NCBI RefSeq assembly: GCF_900182605.1
Contig: NZ_FXTB01000003.1
Location: 248,001-312,000, forward strand
Direction of reading: 5' to 3'
Length of the DNA: 64,000 bases
Source of the DNA: Saccharicrinis carchari
Lineage (GTDB): Bacteria > Bacteroidota > Bacteroidia > Bacteroidales > Marinilabiliaceae
A program made the translations under genes and the position numbers. Under the pieces are notes generated by a model. The model worked only from the letters and a program-made list of their open reading frames with translations, searched no databases and had not been told where the DNA came from. Shown here in pieces: positions 1 through 8,050 of this stretch; the stretch's first letter is position 1; every line of letters starts with the position of its first letter.

Positions 1-200
1 ACAACAATATACAGGCAAGGGAACTGTTTCGGGCAATGATATTTTCATTACTTGGATTTATCATTGTTCTTCCTCTAATTCATATCGACATCACTACACA
101 AGGTAGAGGAATTATTAAAACTCGCCTTGAAAGTAGTTCGATACAAACCGATACATACGGATTGGTTGAGCACTATTGGCTATGCTATAGGTTTATTTAG
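1..200 (+). pseudogene. HlyD-family secretion protein, N-terminal fragment (truncated at both ends)
   Basis: Reading from base 3, the frame encodes a charged start, one membrane segment (residues about 12-27) and the stretch ITTQGRGIIKT. That stretch resembles the region just after the membrane helix of HlyD-type adaptor proteins that work with peptide-exporting ABC transporters in Bacteroidota. Similarity stops near base 150; the frame then runs into unrelated sequence and ends at a TAG at 198-200. The beginning lies outside the window and the coiled-coil and barrel domains are missing, so this is a remnant and not a working gene. The family call rests on a short match recalled from memory. 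Confidence 0.5.
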
Positions 201-204
201 GTAA
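154..204 (+). pseudogene. 3' end of a small bacteriocin-like peptide gene (copy A)
   Basis: In another frame from the HlyD remnant, this stretch encodes HTDWLSTIGYAIGLFR and a TAA stop. A short hydrophobic, Gly/Ala-rich tail ending with a basic residue is typical of double-glycine-leader bacteriocin-like peptides, which are often encoded beside HlyD/ABC exporters. No start codon or leader is present because the HlyD fragment joins directly to it. Seen: the open frame, the stop, and the following hairpin plus membrane ORF. Inferred: its identity as a peptide tail. Confidence 0.35.
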
Positions 205-226
205 AATGTAAGTCCTTTGATAACAA

Positions 227-254
227 GGAGCGAATAAGATTTAATTTTCGCTCC
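227..254 (+). terminator. Hairpin between peptide tail A and small membrane ORF
   Basis: GGAGCGAA (227-234) pairs perfectly with TTCGCTCC (247-254) across a 12-base loop. It lies 22 bases after the stop of peptide tail A and 16 bases before the ATG of the next small ORF. No clear T-tract follows, so it may be a partial terminator or an RNA-stabilising element. Confidence 0.55.
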
Positions 255-270
255 CCTTTAAATAATTAAA

Positions 271-423
271 ATGCTAAAATATCTATCATTTATGTTGAGT
301 TTTGTAGGATTACTGGTTATCCTGCTTTCAATCTTTGTTTTTGAAATAGTACCGCTTATGTTTGCCGGGGTCGTGTTGATATCAGTTTCACTTTTCATGG
401 GACTTAGGTATTCAAAAAAATAG
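271..423 (+). CDS. Small two-helix membrane protein (possible immunity protein, copy A)
   Basis: A 50-residue ORF, MLKYLSFMLS to GLRYSKK, consists almost entirely of two hydrophobic segments (residues about 5-24 and 27-45) with a basic C-terminus. I do not recognise a family. It sits directly after a bacteriocin-like peptide tail and a hairpin, and the same order recurs twice downstream. Small basic membrane proteins encoded just after class II bacteriocin genes are commonly immunity proteins, so that role is an inference from position. No strong ribosome binding site is visible, although AT-rich sites are normal in this phylum. Confidence 0.45.
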   Translation: MLKYLSFMLSFVGLLVILLSIFVFEIVPLMFAGVVLISVSLFMGLRYSKK

Positions 424-433
424 CCTTTAGTAA

Positions 434-604
434 TCCACCCCCGATGCAAAGATTAAGTCTGGTTTTGCTGTTGGTTGTGCCATTGCTGCTTTTGCTTATA
501 GAATAGGTCAAGCTTTGGCCATTATGTACGATTTGGGTTTGGACGGAACTGCATATTTAGATACCACTGGAGGTATTAATGCGGTATGCGATTGGTTTTA
601 TTGA
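434..604 (+). pseudogene. 3' part of a bacteriocin-like peptide gene (copy B)
   Basis: An open frame without a start codon encodes about 56 residues, including KSGFAVGCAIAAFAYRIGQ and ending INAVCDWFY with TGA at 602-604. The Gly/Ala-rich hydrophobic core suits a class II bacteriocin-like mature peptide. The leader and any double-glycine cleavage site are absent: only a stop codon and 11 bases separate it from the preceding membrane ORF. It contains two cysteines. Family not recognised with certainty; a small Gly-rich phage or toxin remnant is an alternative. Confidence 0.35.
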
Positions 605-614
605 TTTAAAAATT

Positions 615-677
615 GTGGCTATCTTATCTCGGGATTACATGTACTTTTAACCTATAAAAACGTATTGAGATAGCCAC
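615..677 (+). terminator. Long-loop hairpin between peptide B and small membrane ORF
   Basis: GTGGCTATCT (615-624) is exactly complementary to AGATAGCCAC (668-677), and a T-rich stretch follows. It begins 10 bases after the stop of peptide copy B and ends 14 bases before the ATG at 692. The 43-base loop is long for a terminator, but the position matches the hairpins of the other two cassettes. Confidence 0.5.
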
Positions 678-691
678 TTTAAATTTTATTT

Positions 692-814
692 ATGAATACA
701 AAATTAAAAGACAAAAAGGCAGTTGTAATTATTGGCATCAGTTTTATTTTGTTCTACTATTTGTTCTCAAATTGGAATGACCTCGAACAATTTTTAAAAG
801 AACTGCTAAAATAG
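692..814 (+). CDS. Small single-helix membrane protein (possible immunity protein, copy B)
   Basis: A 40-residue ORF with a basic start (MNTKLKDKK), one membrane helix (residues about 10-25) and an amphipathic tail ending LEQFLKELLK. No family is recognised. It follows peptide tail B and its hairpin, and it shares size class and location with the ORFs at 271 and 929 but shows no obvious sequence identity to them. An immunity function is only inferred from position. Confidence 0.4.
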   Translation: MNTKLKDKKAVVIIGISFILFYYLFSNWNDLEQFLKELLK

Positions 815-875
815 GGCGGGATTATGCTTTACAGCTTATGCAGCAGGTTATATGACAGACAAAGCACTTTTTTAA
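810..875 (+). pseudogene. 3' end of a bacteriocin-like peptide gene (copy C)
   Basis: After the stop of the preceding ORF, an open frame without a start encodes GLCFTAYAAGYMTDKALF and ends with TAA at 873-875. The Ala/Gly/aromatic composition again resembles the C-terminus of a bacteriocin-like peptide. Everything upstream of the last 18-22 residues is missing. Weak alone, it is supported mainly by the third repetition of tail, hairpin and membrane ORF. Confidence 0.3.
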
Positions 876-882
876 ACGAACA

Positions 883-921
883 ACCATTGGGGGTAATTAC
901 CTCCAATGGTCTTTATTTTTT
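883..921 (+). terminator. Intrinsic-terminator-like hairpin after peptide C
   Basis: ACCATTGG (883-890) pairs with CCAATGGT (903-910), and the inner GGTAA/TTACC extends the stem with one wobble-type mismatch. A T-rich tract, CTTTATTTTT, follows to about 920. It starts 7 bases after the stop of peptide tail C and is the most terminator-like of the three hairpins. Confidence 0.7.
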
Positions 922-928
922 ATAAGAT

Positions 929-1108
929 ATGAGATATATTAAAAGAATATTATTAGCTATTTTAATTATTTTAAATGTAATAATGATAGCAGCAACATTT
1001 ATAGTATATAAGCAGGATAGAGAAATGATTTATATTGTTTTCTGTATAACCATTTGTATTACCTCAATAGTTTCAATGCTTCCTCTTTTCCTAAAAAAGG
1101 ATTCTTAA
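929..1108 (+). CDS. Small two-helix membrane protein (possible immunity protein, copy C)
   Basis: A 59-residue ORF with a basic start (MRYIKR), a first hydrophobic segment (residues about 7-26), a polar turn KQDRE, a second segment (about 32-54) and the charged end KKDS. No family is recognised. It lies immediately beyond the terminator-like hairpin, as in the two preceding cassettes. A role as an immunity protein for the lost peptide is an inference from order only. Confidence 0.45.
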   Translation: MRYIKRILLAILIILNVIMIAATFIVYKQDREMIYIVFCITICITSIVSMLPLFLKKDS

Positions 1109-1112
1109 TTAG

Positions 1113-1313
1113 GGCAATTACTTTATACCTTCCAAAACCGAGGACATTATCATTTTGCAGGAACGCTCCGGATTTTTCATCGGTCGGAAAAAAGCAAACG
1201 AAAAAATATCAAATGCAGATATCCAGTACAGCATCAATGGCCAGCCAAGTTTAAAAAGTGGACTGAAAAATAAAAAATGGAGCGTGATGGTGGGGATTAC
1301 GATGAAAATGTAA
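1113..1313 (+). pseudogene. C-terminal remnant of an unidentified, possibly outer-membrane, protein
   Basis: An open frame without a start codon begins right after a TAG at 1110-1112 and encodes about 66 residues, with TEDIIILQERSGFFIG near its start and the end KKWSVMVGITMKM. The final alternating hydrophobic stretch looks like the last strand of a beta-barrel. Codon use looks protein-like, but the 5' part of the gene is missing. I cannot name the family. Confidence 0.35.
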
Positions 1314-1443
1314 AGTTTTTTGATGTAAGTTGATGGTTTTTCTTATTGTGACTATATTGAGTTGTTGATTTTATTAAAATTTTCACCAAAAACTAAATCA
1401 GACGGTATTGATAGACCTGGAAGTGGTTTAACAAAAAATAAAA

Positions 1444-2040
1444 ATGGGAAGCAAATTATCCTATTATATGAAAATATTGTTGGGCATAATAATGAGTATA
1501 CTGCTTTATGGCGTAGTAGTTTATGCACAAAGTGACGCTTTAGGACACGAGAAGTGGGAATATGTATTGGAAGACTCAGGTGATATTTTACAAATTGCCA
1601 TTCCTGTTTCTGCGGGGCTGATAACACTTTTAAAAGAGGATTATAAAGGAACAAAAAGTCTGGCCTTGTCGTATGGAACAACTTTAGCGCTATCCTATAC
1701 TTTTAAACATATCACTAAATTAAAAAGACCCGAAGGAAGAAATAGGTTCGATTCTTTTCCATCGGCACACACCTCTTCTGCATTTTCCGGTGCTTCTTTC
1801 CTGCAACGAAGATATGGATGGAACTATGGATGGCCTGCCTACTTATTAGCCACCATTGTAGCGGTTAGCAGAACCGAAGGGCCGGATGGGTACCACACAG
1901 TATGGGATGTTTTGGGAGGGGCTGCAATGGGAATCGGGAGTACCTATTTATTTACCAAGCCGTATGAAAACCCAAAACTGGAATTTGGATTATCTGTAAA
2001 TAGAAGTTCCCGGATTCTTACTATAAGGTATATCCTATAA
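1444..2040 (+). CDS. PAP2-superfamily phosphatase, exported
   Basis: A membrane-associated or periplasmic acid phosphatase of the type-2 phosphatidic acid phosphatase family; such enzymes dephosphorylate lipid phosphates such as undecaprenyl-PP or PgpB substrates. The three catalytic motifs are visible: K-x6-RP in KHITKLKRP, PSAHTSSA (the PSGH motif), and SR-x7-H-x3-D in the segment ending YHTVWD. The SR-to-H spacing is two residues longer than usual. The N-terminus is a signal peptide ending near VVVYAQ. Translation may begin at the internal ATG at 1468 (MKILLGIIM), which gives a more standard signal peptide. The C-terminal residues, LTIRYIL, resemble a strand. It is the only intact long gene in the left-edge zone of remnants. 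The substrate cannot be told from sequence. Confidence 0.85.
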   Translation: MGSKLSYYMKILLGIIMSILLYGVVVYAQSDALGHEKWEYVLEDSGDILQIAIPVSAGLITLLKEDYKGTKSLALSYGTTLALSYTFKHITKLKRPEGRNRFDSFPSAHTSSAFSGASFLQRRYGWNYGWPAYLLATIVAVSRTEGPDGYHTVWDVLGGAAMGIGSTYLFTKPYENPKLEFGLSVNRSSRILTIRYIL

Positions 2041-2108
2041 AAGCTTAATGCTTTCGAAAAACAGAAGATGGATGAATCGAACATGTAAATCTAATTACAA
2101 GCATCATC

Positions 2109-2350
2109 TCACAATAAAAAATAATCCAGTGTTTTAATGAAGAAATCGGGACGAGCGGCATGGAGTCAGTGGTCGGCATCGGGTATATTGGCCAATTGAG
2201 CCGAGGGGAAATACTTGCGTACCCCTTGCATGTCCTCGTCCTGTACGTAAGGTGAATTGGCACCTCTTATCACCACTACTGTTTTTGTGGTGGAAATTTC
2301 TCCAGGGCGTCCAACTCGGGCACCCCATTCATTATTTTATCGAAATTATC
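2109..2350 (-). pseudogene. Alpha/beta hydrolase C-terminal remnant
   Basis: The minus strand encodes DNFDKIMNGVPELDALEKF. After a frame change it continues with VVIRGANSPYVQDEDMQGVR and, further on, IPDADH-stop-LHAARPDFF, ending at TGA (2109-2111). This is the C-terminal third of an esterase-type alpha/beta hydrolase, including the catalytic-histidine neighbourhood, where the expected H-W appears as H-stop (TGG to TGA). The frameshift, the nonsense codon and the missing N-terminal two thirds make it a pseudogene. Confidence 0.7.
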
Positions 2351-2494
2351 CTATATGACTTTATATTTTTTTAATTCAAACTAAAGGATTGCCATAAACT
2401 AAGGTTTGCCACAATGATACGCTACGGGTGTGTTAGCATAATTGCAAATACCCTGCTAATTAATAAGCATATCAAAAGCACTTTGCCTTATTTC

Positions 2495-5400
2495 CTACTC
2501 CTGCCCCACAACCTGTACCCACCGACCTGCCTTACGGGCAGCTATCTGGTTGTTGTACATGGCCTGGCACGATACCGAGGGCAGGTAATATCGTCCTTGG
2601 TAAGTGGCGTTGAGCAATACCACAAAAGTAAGGCTTTGATTACGGCCCAGATCGAAATAGGTATAAACACGGTCGTCGCGAATATCACGGTAATCGGGCG
2701 TGCTGACCTCAAAAACGGATGGCGTATCTTCCATGCGGGTGTTTCTTATCTCCCAGCCCGAGGGGAAAATCTGTGTCAGAGCCATATCGGTATACCGCGA
2801 CAGTTGGCCGGGGTGCGTAAGGGTGACCGCCGCCATAAAATCGGTTCCCTGGGGCAGGTTACTTACATCGATGGGCTCGCCGGCCAGCGTGGTGTATTTT
2901 ACACTCATTTTAAGGTTGGCACTTTCGCTTACGGAATCGCTCTTAAAAGGGGTACCCTCTAATATCAGGCGGGCAAACATCACGCCGTCTGCGTGGTTCT
3001 CGAATGTTACTTCACCTTTGGTCGGGATGGTAGCCGCTAACTCAATTTGGTTTACGGGTTTGTCCGATGATATTTTTTCCTTGCTGATGCCCGTTCCATG
3101 ATAGGAGTAAGCAACCCGGGAGCTACCGGCATTGCCTGCCAGCTTACTAATGGCCATGAGTGAGTAGGCGGTGGTCTGCGTACTCATCCAACGTTGTGAG
3201 CTCAGCTGTTCGGCTATCTCCTTCATCAGCGGAGCGGCCGTATTCATTCGGTTCAACAGGACGAGCGTTTCTAATATCATGGCCTGGTCGCGTGTTGCAG
3301 AGCCGTAGGAGTAATAAAAGTAATCAGATCGGTCCGCCACCTCTACGCTTTGATTTTCTATCAATTCGGCAGCCACCTCCTTTTGTCCAATAAGAGCGTA
3401 GGCCGCTGCCAATCGCCATCGGGCATTGGAGGTAAGTGAGGCAATGTTTCGCATCCGGTTCATGGCGCTCTTGTTGGGCTTTTCGGCCAGGGCCAGGGTA
3501 TATAAACGATAAGCCTGGTTCAGTTGCTTGTATTTTTCTTTGTCCGAATAAGTCCACTTGTTGGCTTGCCTTGTTTGGTAATTAACCCATTTGTTTTTAA
3601 AGTTGATGGGCAGGCTAAATCCTTTTTTTTCAGCCTCCAACAAAAAATGGCCGGCATAGGATGTTCCCCAATCGTTGGCCTTGGTATGGCCCGGCCAATA
3701 GGCAAAGCCACCATCGGTATTTATAAATGTGGCTAGACGGCTAATGGCTGCTTTAATGTTCTTTTCGGTATACGCCCGGGTGTTGTCGTCGAGCTCCATC
3801 ACGTTTTCGAGGAACAGCTGCGGAAAGGCGATGCTGCTTATTTGCTCGGAGCAACCGTGTGGGTAGCGTAGCAGGTATTTTAGCCTCCGCCCAAAATCCA
3901 CCGGAGGGATAGATGACACCTCGATGGTAGCCTTGTTAGTACCTTCCATGCCAATCAGCGCGTAGGGGATGCTGCCGCTCTCGTTTCTTTTAAGCATTTT
4001 ACTGATGGACGTAACACGCGGCGGATTGGGGTTACGCACCTGTATCTCTATCTCGTCTGTTGCCGTTTCCGAACCCGACCGGGCTATTATTTTAACCCTG
4101 CCCACACCCAGCATTTCTGGTATTTGCAAGGTAAAAGGTACAACCTTATCTCCTTCCTTATTAAAAGTAACGGTTCGTTTATTACTTTCTATTACGCTGA
4201 GCAAATTATTGGTTTCAACGCTCAGTTCTACTTTTTTAATATCCTTACGCATAGCAAATACTGTGATGGGCAGCTTAACTGTTTCGCCCGGACCCAATAC
4301 CCGAGGCAGGGTGGCCAGTACCATCAAAGGCTTTTTGACGGGTGTGGTTTTTGCTGCGTTGCCGTACGTCCGCTCGTTGCGGGCTACCACCATGGTGCGC
4401 ACAGAGCCGATGTATTGGGGCATCATAAATTCATGGGTCTTGCTTCCGCCTTTTTTCAGTTCAAAGGGGCCAAACACTTTTACCACGGGCTTAAAACGGT
4501 TGGCATTGGGGTCGTTTTGCTGTTGTAGTATATCCTCGTCGCCACCTATGCTGAACACTTTTTCTACCTGACCGCCATAGGCGCCTATCACCTGGTTGTA
4601 TATATCCCAGGTGCGCACGCCCAATGCCTCGCGTGCATAAAAATGATTCCAGGGCGCAGGAGTTTTAAAGCGTGTCAAATCCAACAGGCCATCTTCCACC
4701 ATGGCAATGGTATAGGTCATGGGCATACCATTTAGTTCGCTCACTTTAATTTTCACCTTCTGCTCGGGCTCAAGCGTTTCGGGCATATCAATGATGGGTT
4801 TCAGATGGGTTTGGGCATCCTCAACCAGCAATGGCGTTACGCCATACATGCGTATGGGCAGGTTATTGGCCGTTTGGGCGTGGGGCTGCAACAGTGTAAC
4901 ATGCACATAAATATTGGGTGTCATTTCCTTGGTCACCTCAAAATTAAAAGCCGTAAACTCCTTCTGCGTGCTTACCCAATATTCTCGGATGATGCTTGTG
5001 CCATTCTCAATGCTCACCAAAGCCCTTCCGCCTTCGGCTGAGGCAAAATTAACTTCTGCTTTTTGGCCTACACTGTATTTTTCTTCGGAAGCAGAGAGCG
5101 TGAGCATGGATGCCGCTTCGGGGTTGTCGCCCAAGGGTTTCGTGGCATATCCCGGCCAATCTATATAAACGGTTTTGCCGCATACGTGTCCGCTGGCCCT
5201 ATCGAATACCCGGATGAGGTAACGCCCCCAGGCGGGATGCTCTATTTTAAAGTCGAAACTGCCCTTGCCATCCCGGGTGCTCAGGGTGCCTGTGTGCACC
5301 ACATCCTGGGAAGAAGAAGAAACATAACGCGCCAGATTGTCGGAGCCCGACTCCCACCACCAGCGCCAGTTGACTTTATAGACAACATACTTTAATCCGC

Positions 5401-8050
5401 TTTTGGATATGGGGTTCCCCTCACTATCCACGGTGGCCACTTCCACCGTATGCCTTTTATCTGTGAGCAGCATGCCGCGCTTATCGCCCTCGGGTGTTTT
5501 AATACCCACGTACGATGTGTAAGGGCTGTACGGGATGGAGAACCTGTCAATACTAAAATCGCCGCTCTGCTCAAAAACACGAGTTCGGAACGAAGCCCTT
5601 AACATGCCCGGTGCCTGGTCGCTCGCCTCCAGGTTGCCCAGTATGTTGGCCCGTCCCTCGGCATCTGTTTTCCCTTCAAAAAAGGTAATTTCTTCACTGC
5701 TGAATGAACGGCTTGGATCGTCGAAGGAGAAGTTTTTATATCCTTTGAAATGTGTTGGCATGGATGTTAAAGTGGCGGTAACGATGGTTTTTAAATTTTT
5801 CGCCACGGCGCCGTGCAGCCATTTCACTTCCATATCGGCTTGGATAGTGGGTTTGGCCACTGAAATCATGTCCGTACCAAAGTCCATATCAATTTTTAGA
5901 CGATTAGGCTTCACCGTTTCCACCTTCAACGTTTTATTAAAGGCCGTTCCGCCCACCAGAAAGCGGGCTTGCCAATTCCCGGTGGGGGCATCATCCTGCG
6001 TATCTACCTTAAACAGGTACATATTGTTTACGCCATCGCTGCTTACCAGGCGTTTAACCAACTGGCCGTTGGGATTGGAGAGCTCAAAGACTACGGGGTG
6101 GTTCCCGGGCAGTTTGTTGTCCCTGTCTTCTAAAATTAAAGAAACGAACAAGGTATCACCGGGTCGCCATACGCCACGTTCGCCGTAGATGTAGCCCTTC
6201 AACCCTTTATCGATGGTCTGCCCGGATACATCGAAACGGCTTAGCGAGAGGGAAGAGCCTTCATCTAAACGTAGGTATCCCCTTTGGTTTTGGTATTTGG
6301 CTATTAGCAAGAAAGGTTGCCTGGTTACATCTAATCTGATAAACCCCTCATTGTTGCTTTTTGCCGATGTTATCAACTGATTCTGGTAATTGTAAATTTC
6401 CACCTCCGCATTGGCCAATGGCTCTGTAGTTCTTAGATCGGTAAGAGCCACTACCATCGCCTTGTCAGTACCTTTTTTGGCAATGATGCCGATGTTGGAG
6501 GCCAGGATGTTTCGCGAGGCAAAGCGCCTGTTATGGTAATAGGCTTTTTTGCAGGGGTCGTCCCTTTCGTTCCAACTGCCATAATAATAGTAATCCTGGT
6601 CGTAGTAGCTATATCCATAAGGGCCATCGTAATAGGCCATTTCCAAATCGGTAATTTCGTCGGGATTGGTCAGGGGTGCTGTATCATCTTCCGTATCTTC
6701 ATCGGCACAGGGGTAGATGGCATTGCGGCGGGCAAAGTGAAGTTCCACTCTATAAATAGCACCTCTATCCACCATTATCAATCTATCCAGATCGATGGAA
6801 AAAGTGTTCCATTTATTCAGATCCAGGGTTCGGTCGGTATTGAGAGGAATGGTTTTTTTAAGCACCAACCGGCCGGCTCGTTTTAACTGGCTATTTCCGT
6901 CGAGGGAATTTTGTTGCAGAAAGGAAGCAATATTGTTCTCATATATCTTTATAATCTGAACCTGCACTTCTTTTAAACTAACCGCTTTAAAAGGGATTGT
7001 TAAACCCGATGATTCCGGAAGAATGGTGCCTTTGCCCAAAAATTCTACCTGGGGTTTGTTGCTTGTAAAAGTGAGCAGAGCCGTTTCTTTTGCCTTGTTT
7101 TTGATACCCAATATGTTTTCGATACCGGGATGTATAGTCACCTTCACATCGCCGGTCATAGAGGTATTGGGATACAGATTAAGGATGTTGTTATCTATTT
7201 CGGAAGTAAAAAAAGTGTTGTTGTCCAACTCTACCAATCCGGATAGGTCCTGCGTAGGGTTCAAGGGGTCAGTAAAAGAAATTTCGATGGCTTGCCGGGG
7301 CTCGAAAACCGTTTTGCAGGCAAGCAACTCAAAGTCATTGATAGAGGGGATTCTAATTTTTTTAGATTCATTTAAATCTACACTAATGGGTTCACCGCTC
7401 ACCCTTATTTGCACAGTGCTGGGTGAGCTGCTGCGCTTAATGTGATGCAGTAAAAAGGGATAATTATTAGCTGTGGCCGGTGCCAGCCATTCCACCTCTA
7501 ATTCTTCGCCTTTTTGCCTGGCCGTAATCACTTTATGTACTTGATTGATATCGGCATCATCGGCTAAAACAAGTGTGCCACCCAGCTTATTGTCGGATAG
7601 GTCTGTGTTTTGGTACGGCGATACCTGCCCCATATCTAACCTAATGTTTTGGCTTAGGGTTTGGAAAGTAAACTCAAAATCCTCGGCGCTGTCCTTAAAT
7701 ACCTGCTTCAATTTTACTTGTACCTTATAAACGGTACCCCCTTTCATTCTCTCCTTTGCTTTAAATGCAAGTGTTTGATTATCATTCCAATAAAAATCTC
7801 CTTTTACCGATGGTGTTAGCTTCATTATGCTCGTTGAGGCGGGTTTACCCGCTTGGGCCTCCGCTATATGCTCCGAAAAGCGAACTATAATCTCGGCCCG
7901 GTTGGATACCATACCTGAGGTAAAAGCAGCAACTTTAGGGTTGTACTTTACTTTGTGAAGCTGCTGCACTTCTTTGGTTTTTTGTCCGCATCCGAATAGT
8001 AACAGGCAAGCAAATAAAAAGAGGGGACGCATAATGTTTTTGAGTAGCAT
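2495..8050 (-). CDS. Bacterial alpha-2-macroglobulin family lipoprotein
   Basis: A very large periplasmic, lipid-anchored protein of about 1850 residues. Family members trap proteases through a reactive thioester and are thought to protect the cell envelope. Seen: a hydrophobic leader ending in the lipobox LLLFGC; long tracts of Ig-like (MG) domains; a Tyr/Asp-rich insert near the middle; and the thioester signature GCSEQ with its Cys near residue 1400, followed by the helical thioester-domain region. I place the start at the ATG at 8050; a second in-frame ATG at 8032 also gives a good lipoprotein signal, while the frame upstream of 8050 reads as non-coding. The length matches the family. The penicillin-binding protein PbpC often found beside this gene is not here; downstream lies only a decayed hydrolase. 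Confidence 0.93.
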   Translation of the reverse strand: MLLKNIMRPLFLFACLLLFGCGQKTKEVQQLHKVKYNPKVAAFTSGMVSNRAEIIVRFSEHIAEAQAGKPASTSIMKLTPSVKGDFYWNDNQTLAFKAKERMKGGTVYKVQVKLKQVFKDSAEDFEFTFQTLSQNIRLDMGQVSPYQNTDLSDNKLGGTLVLADDADINQVHKVITARQKGEELEVEWLAPATANNYPFLLHHIKRSSSPSTVQIRVSGEPISVDLNESKKIRIPSINDFELLACKTVFEPRQAIEISFTDPLNPTQDLSGLVELDNNTFFTSEIDNNILNLYPNTSMTGDVKVTIHPGIENILGIKNKAKETALLTFTSNKPQVEFLGKGTILPESSGLTIPFKAVSLKEVQVQIIKIYENNIASFLQQNSLDGNSQLKRAGRLVLKKTIPLNTDRTLDLNKWNTFSIDLDRLIMVDRGAIYRVELHFARRNAIYPCADEDTEDDTAPLTNPDEITDLEMAYYDGPYGYSYYDQDYYYYGSWNERDDPCKKAYYHNRRFASRNILASNIGIIAKKGTDKAMVVALTDLRTTEPLANAEVEIYNYQNQLITSAKSNNEGFIRLDVTRQPFLLIAKYQNQRGYLRLDEGSSLSLSRFDVSGQTIDKGLKGYIYGERGVWRPGDTLFVSLILEDRDNKLPGNHPVVFELSNPNGQLVKRLVSSDGVNNMYLFKVDTQDDAPTGNWQARFLVGGTAFNKTLKVETVKPNRLKIDMDFGTDMISVAKPTIQADMEVKWLHGAVAKNLKTIVTATLTSMPTHFKGYKNFSFDDPSRSFSSEEITFFEGKTDAEGRANILGNLEASDQAPGMLRASFRTRVFEQSGDFSIDRFSIPYSPYTSYVGIKTPEGDKRGMLLTDKRHTVEVATVDSEGNPISKSGLKYVVYKVNWRWWWESGSDNLARYVSSSSQDVVHTGTLSTRDGKGSFDFKIEHPAWGRYLIRVFDRASGHVCGKTVYIDWPGYATKPLGDNPEAASMLTLSASEEKYSVGQKAEVNFASAEGGRALVSIENGTSIIREYWVSTQKEFTAFNFEVTKEMTPNIYVHVTLLQPHAQTANNLPIRMYGVTPLLVEDAQTHLKPIIDMPETLEPEQKVKIKVSELNGMPMTYTIAMVEDGLLDLTRFKTPAPWNHFYAREALGVRTWDIYNQVIGAYGGQVEKVFSIGGDEDILQQQNDPNANRFKPVVKVFGPFELKKGGSKTHEFMMPQYIGSVRTMVVARNERTYGNAAKTTPVKKPLMVLATLPRVLGPGETVKLPITVFAMRKDIKKVELSVETNNLLSVIESNKRTVTFNKEGDKVVPFTLQIPEMLGVGRVKIIARSGSETATDEIEIQVRNPNPPRVTSISKMLKRNESGSIPYALIGMEGTNKATIEVSSIPPVDFGRRLKYLLRYPHGCSEQISSIAFPQLFLENVMELDDNTRAYTEKNIKAAISRLATFINTDGGFAYWPGHTKANDWGTSYAGHFLLEAEKKGFSLPINFKNKWVNYQTRQANKWTYSDKEKYKQLNQAYRLYTLALAEKPNKSAMNRMRNIASLTSNARWRLAAAYALIGQKEVAAELIENQSVEVADRSDYFYYSYGSATRDQAMILETLVLLNRMNTAAPLMKEIAEQLSSQRWMSTQTTAYSLMAISKLAGNAGSSRVAYSYHGTGISKEKISSDKPVNQIELAATIPTKGEVTFENHADGVMFARLILEGTPFKSDSVSESANLKMSVKYTTLAGEPIDVSNLPQGTDFMAAVTLTHPGQLSRYTDMALTQIFPSGWEIRNTRMEDTPSVFEVSTPDYRDIRDDRVYTYFDLGRNQSLTFVVLLNATYQGRYYLPSVSCQAMYNNQIAARKAGRWVQVVGQE

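Noticed and set aside
1-1400. Insertion sequence or prophage as cause of the remnant zone
   Set aside because: No transposase, integrase, terminal inverted repeats or tRNA attachment site were found.
1362-1537. Open frame running into the PAP2 gene in another frame
   Set aside because: It has no start near a ribosome binding site, overlaps the PAP2 signal peptide and shows no recognisable domain.
2414-2962. Plus-strand 182-codon frame
   Set aside because: It lies opposite the strongly coding alpha-2-macroglobulin gene and reads as its shadow.
7023-7445. Plus-strand frame of 140 codons within the macroglobulin region
   Set aside because: Antisense to clear coding sequence with no domain or initiation signal.
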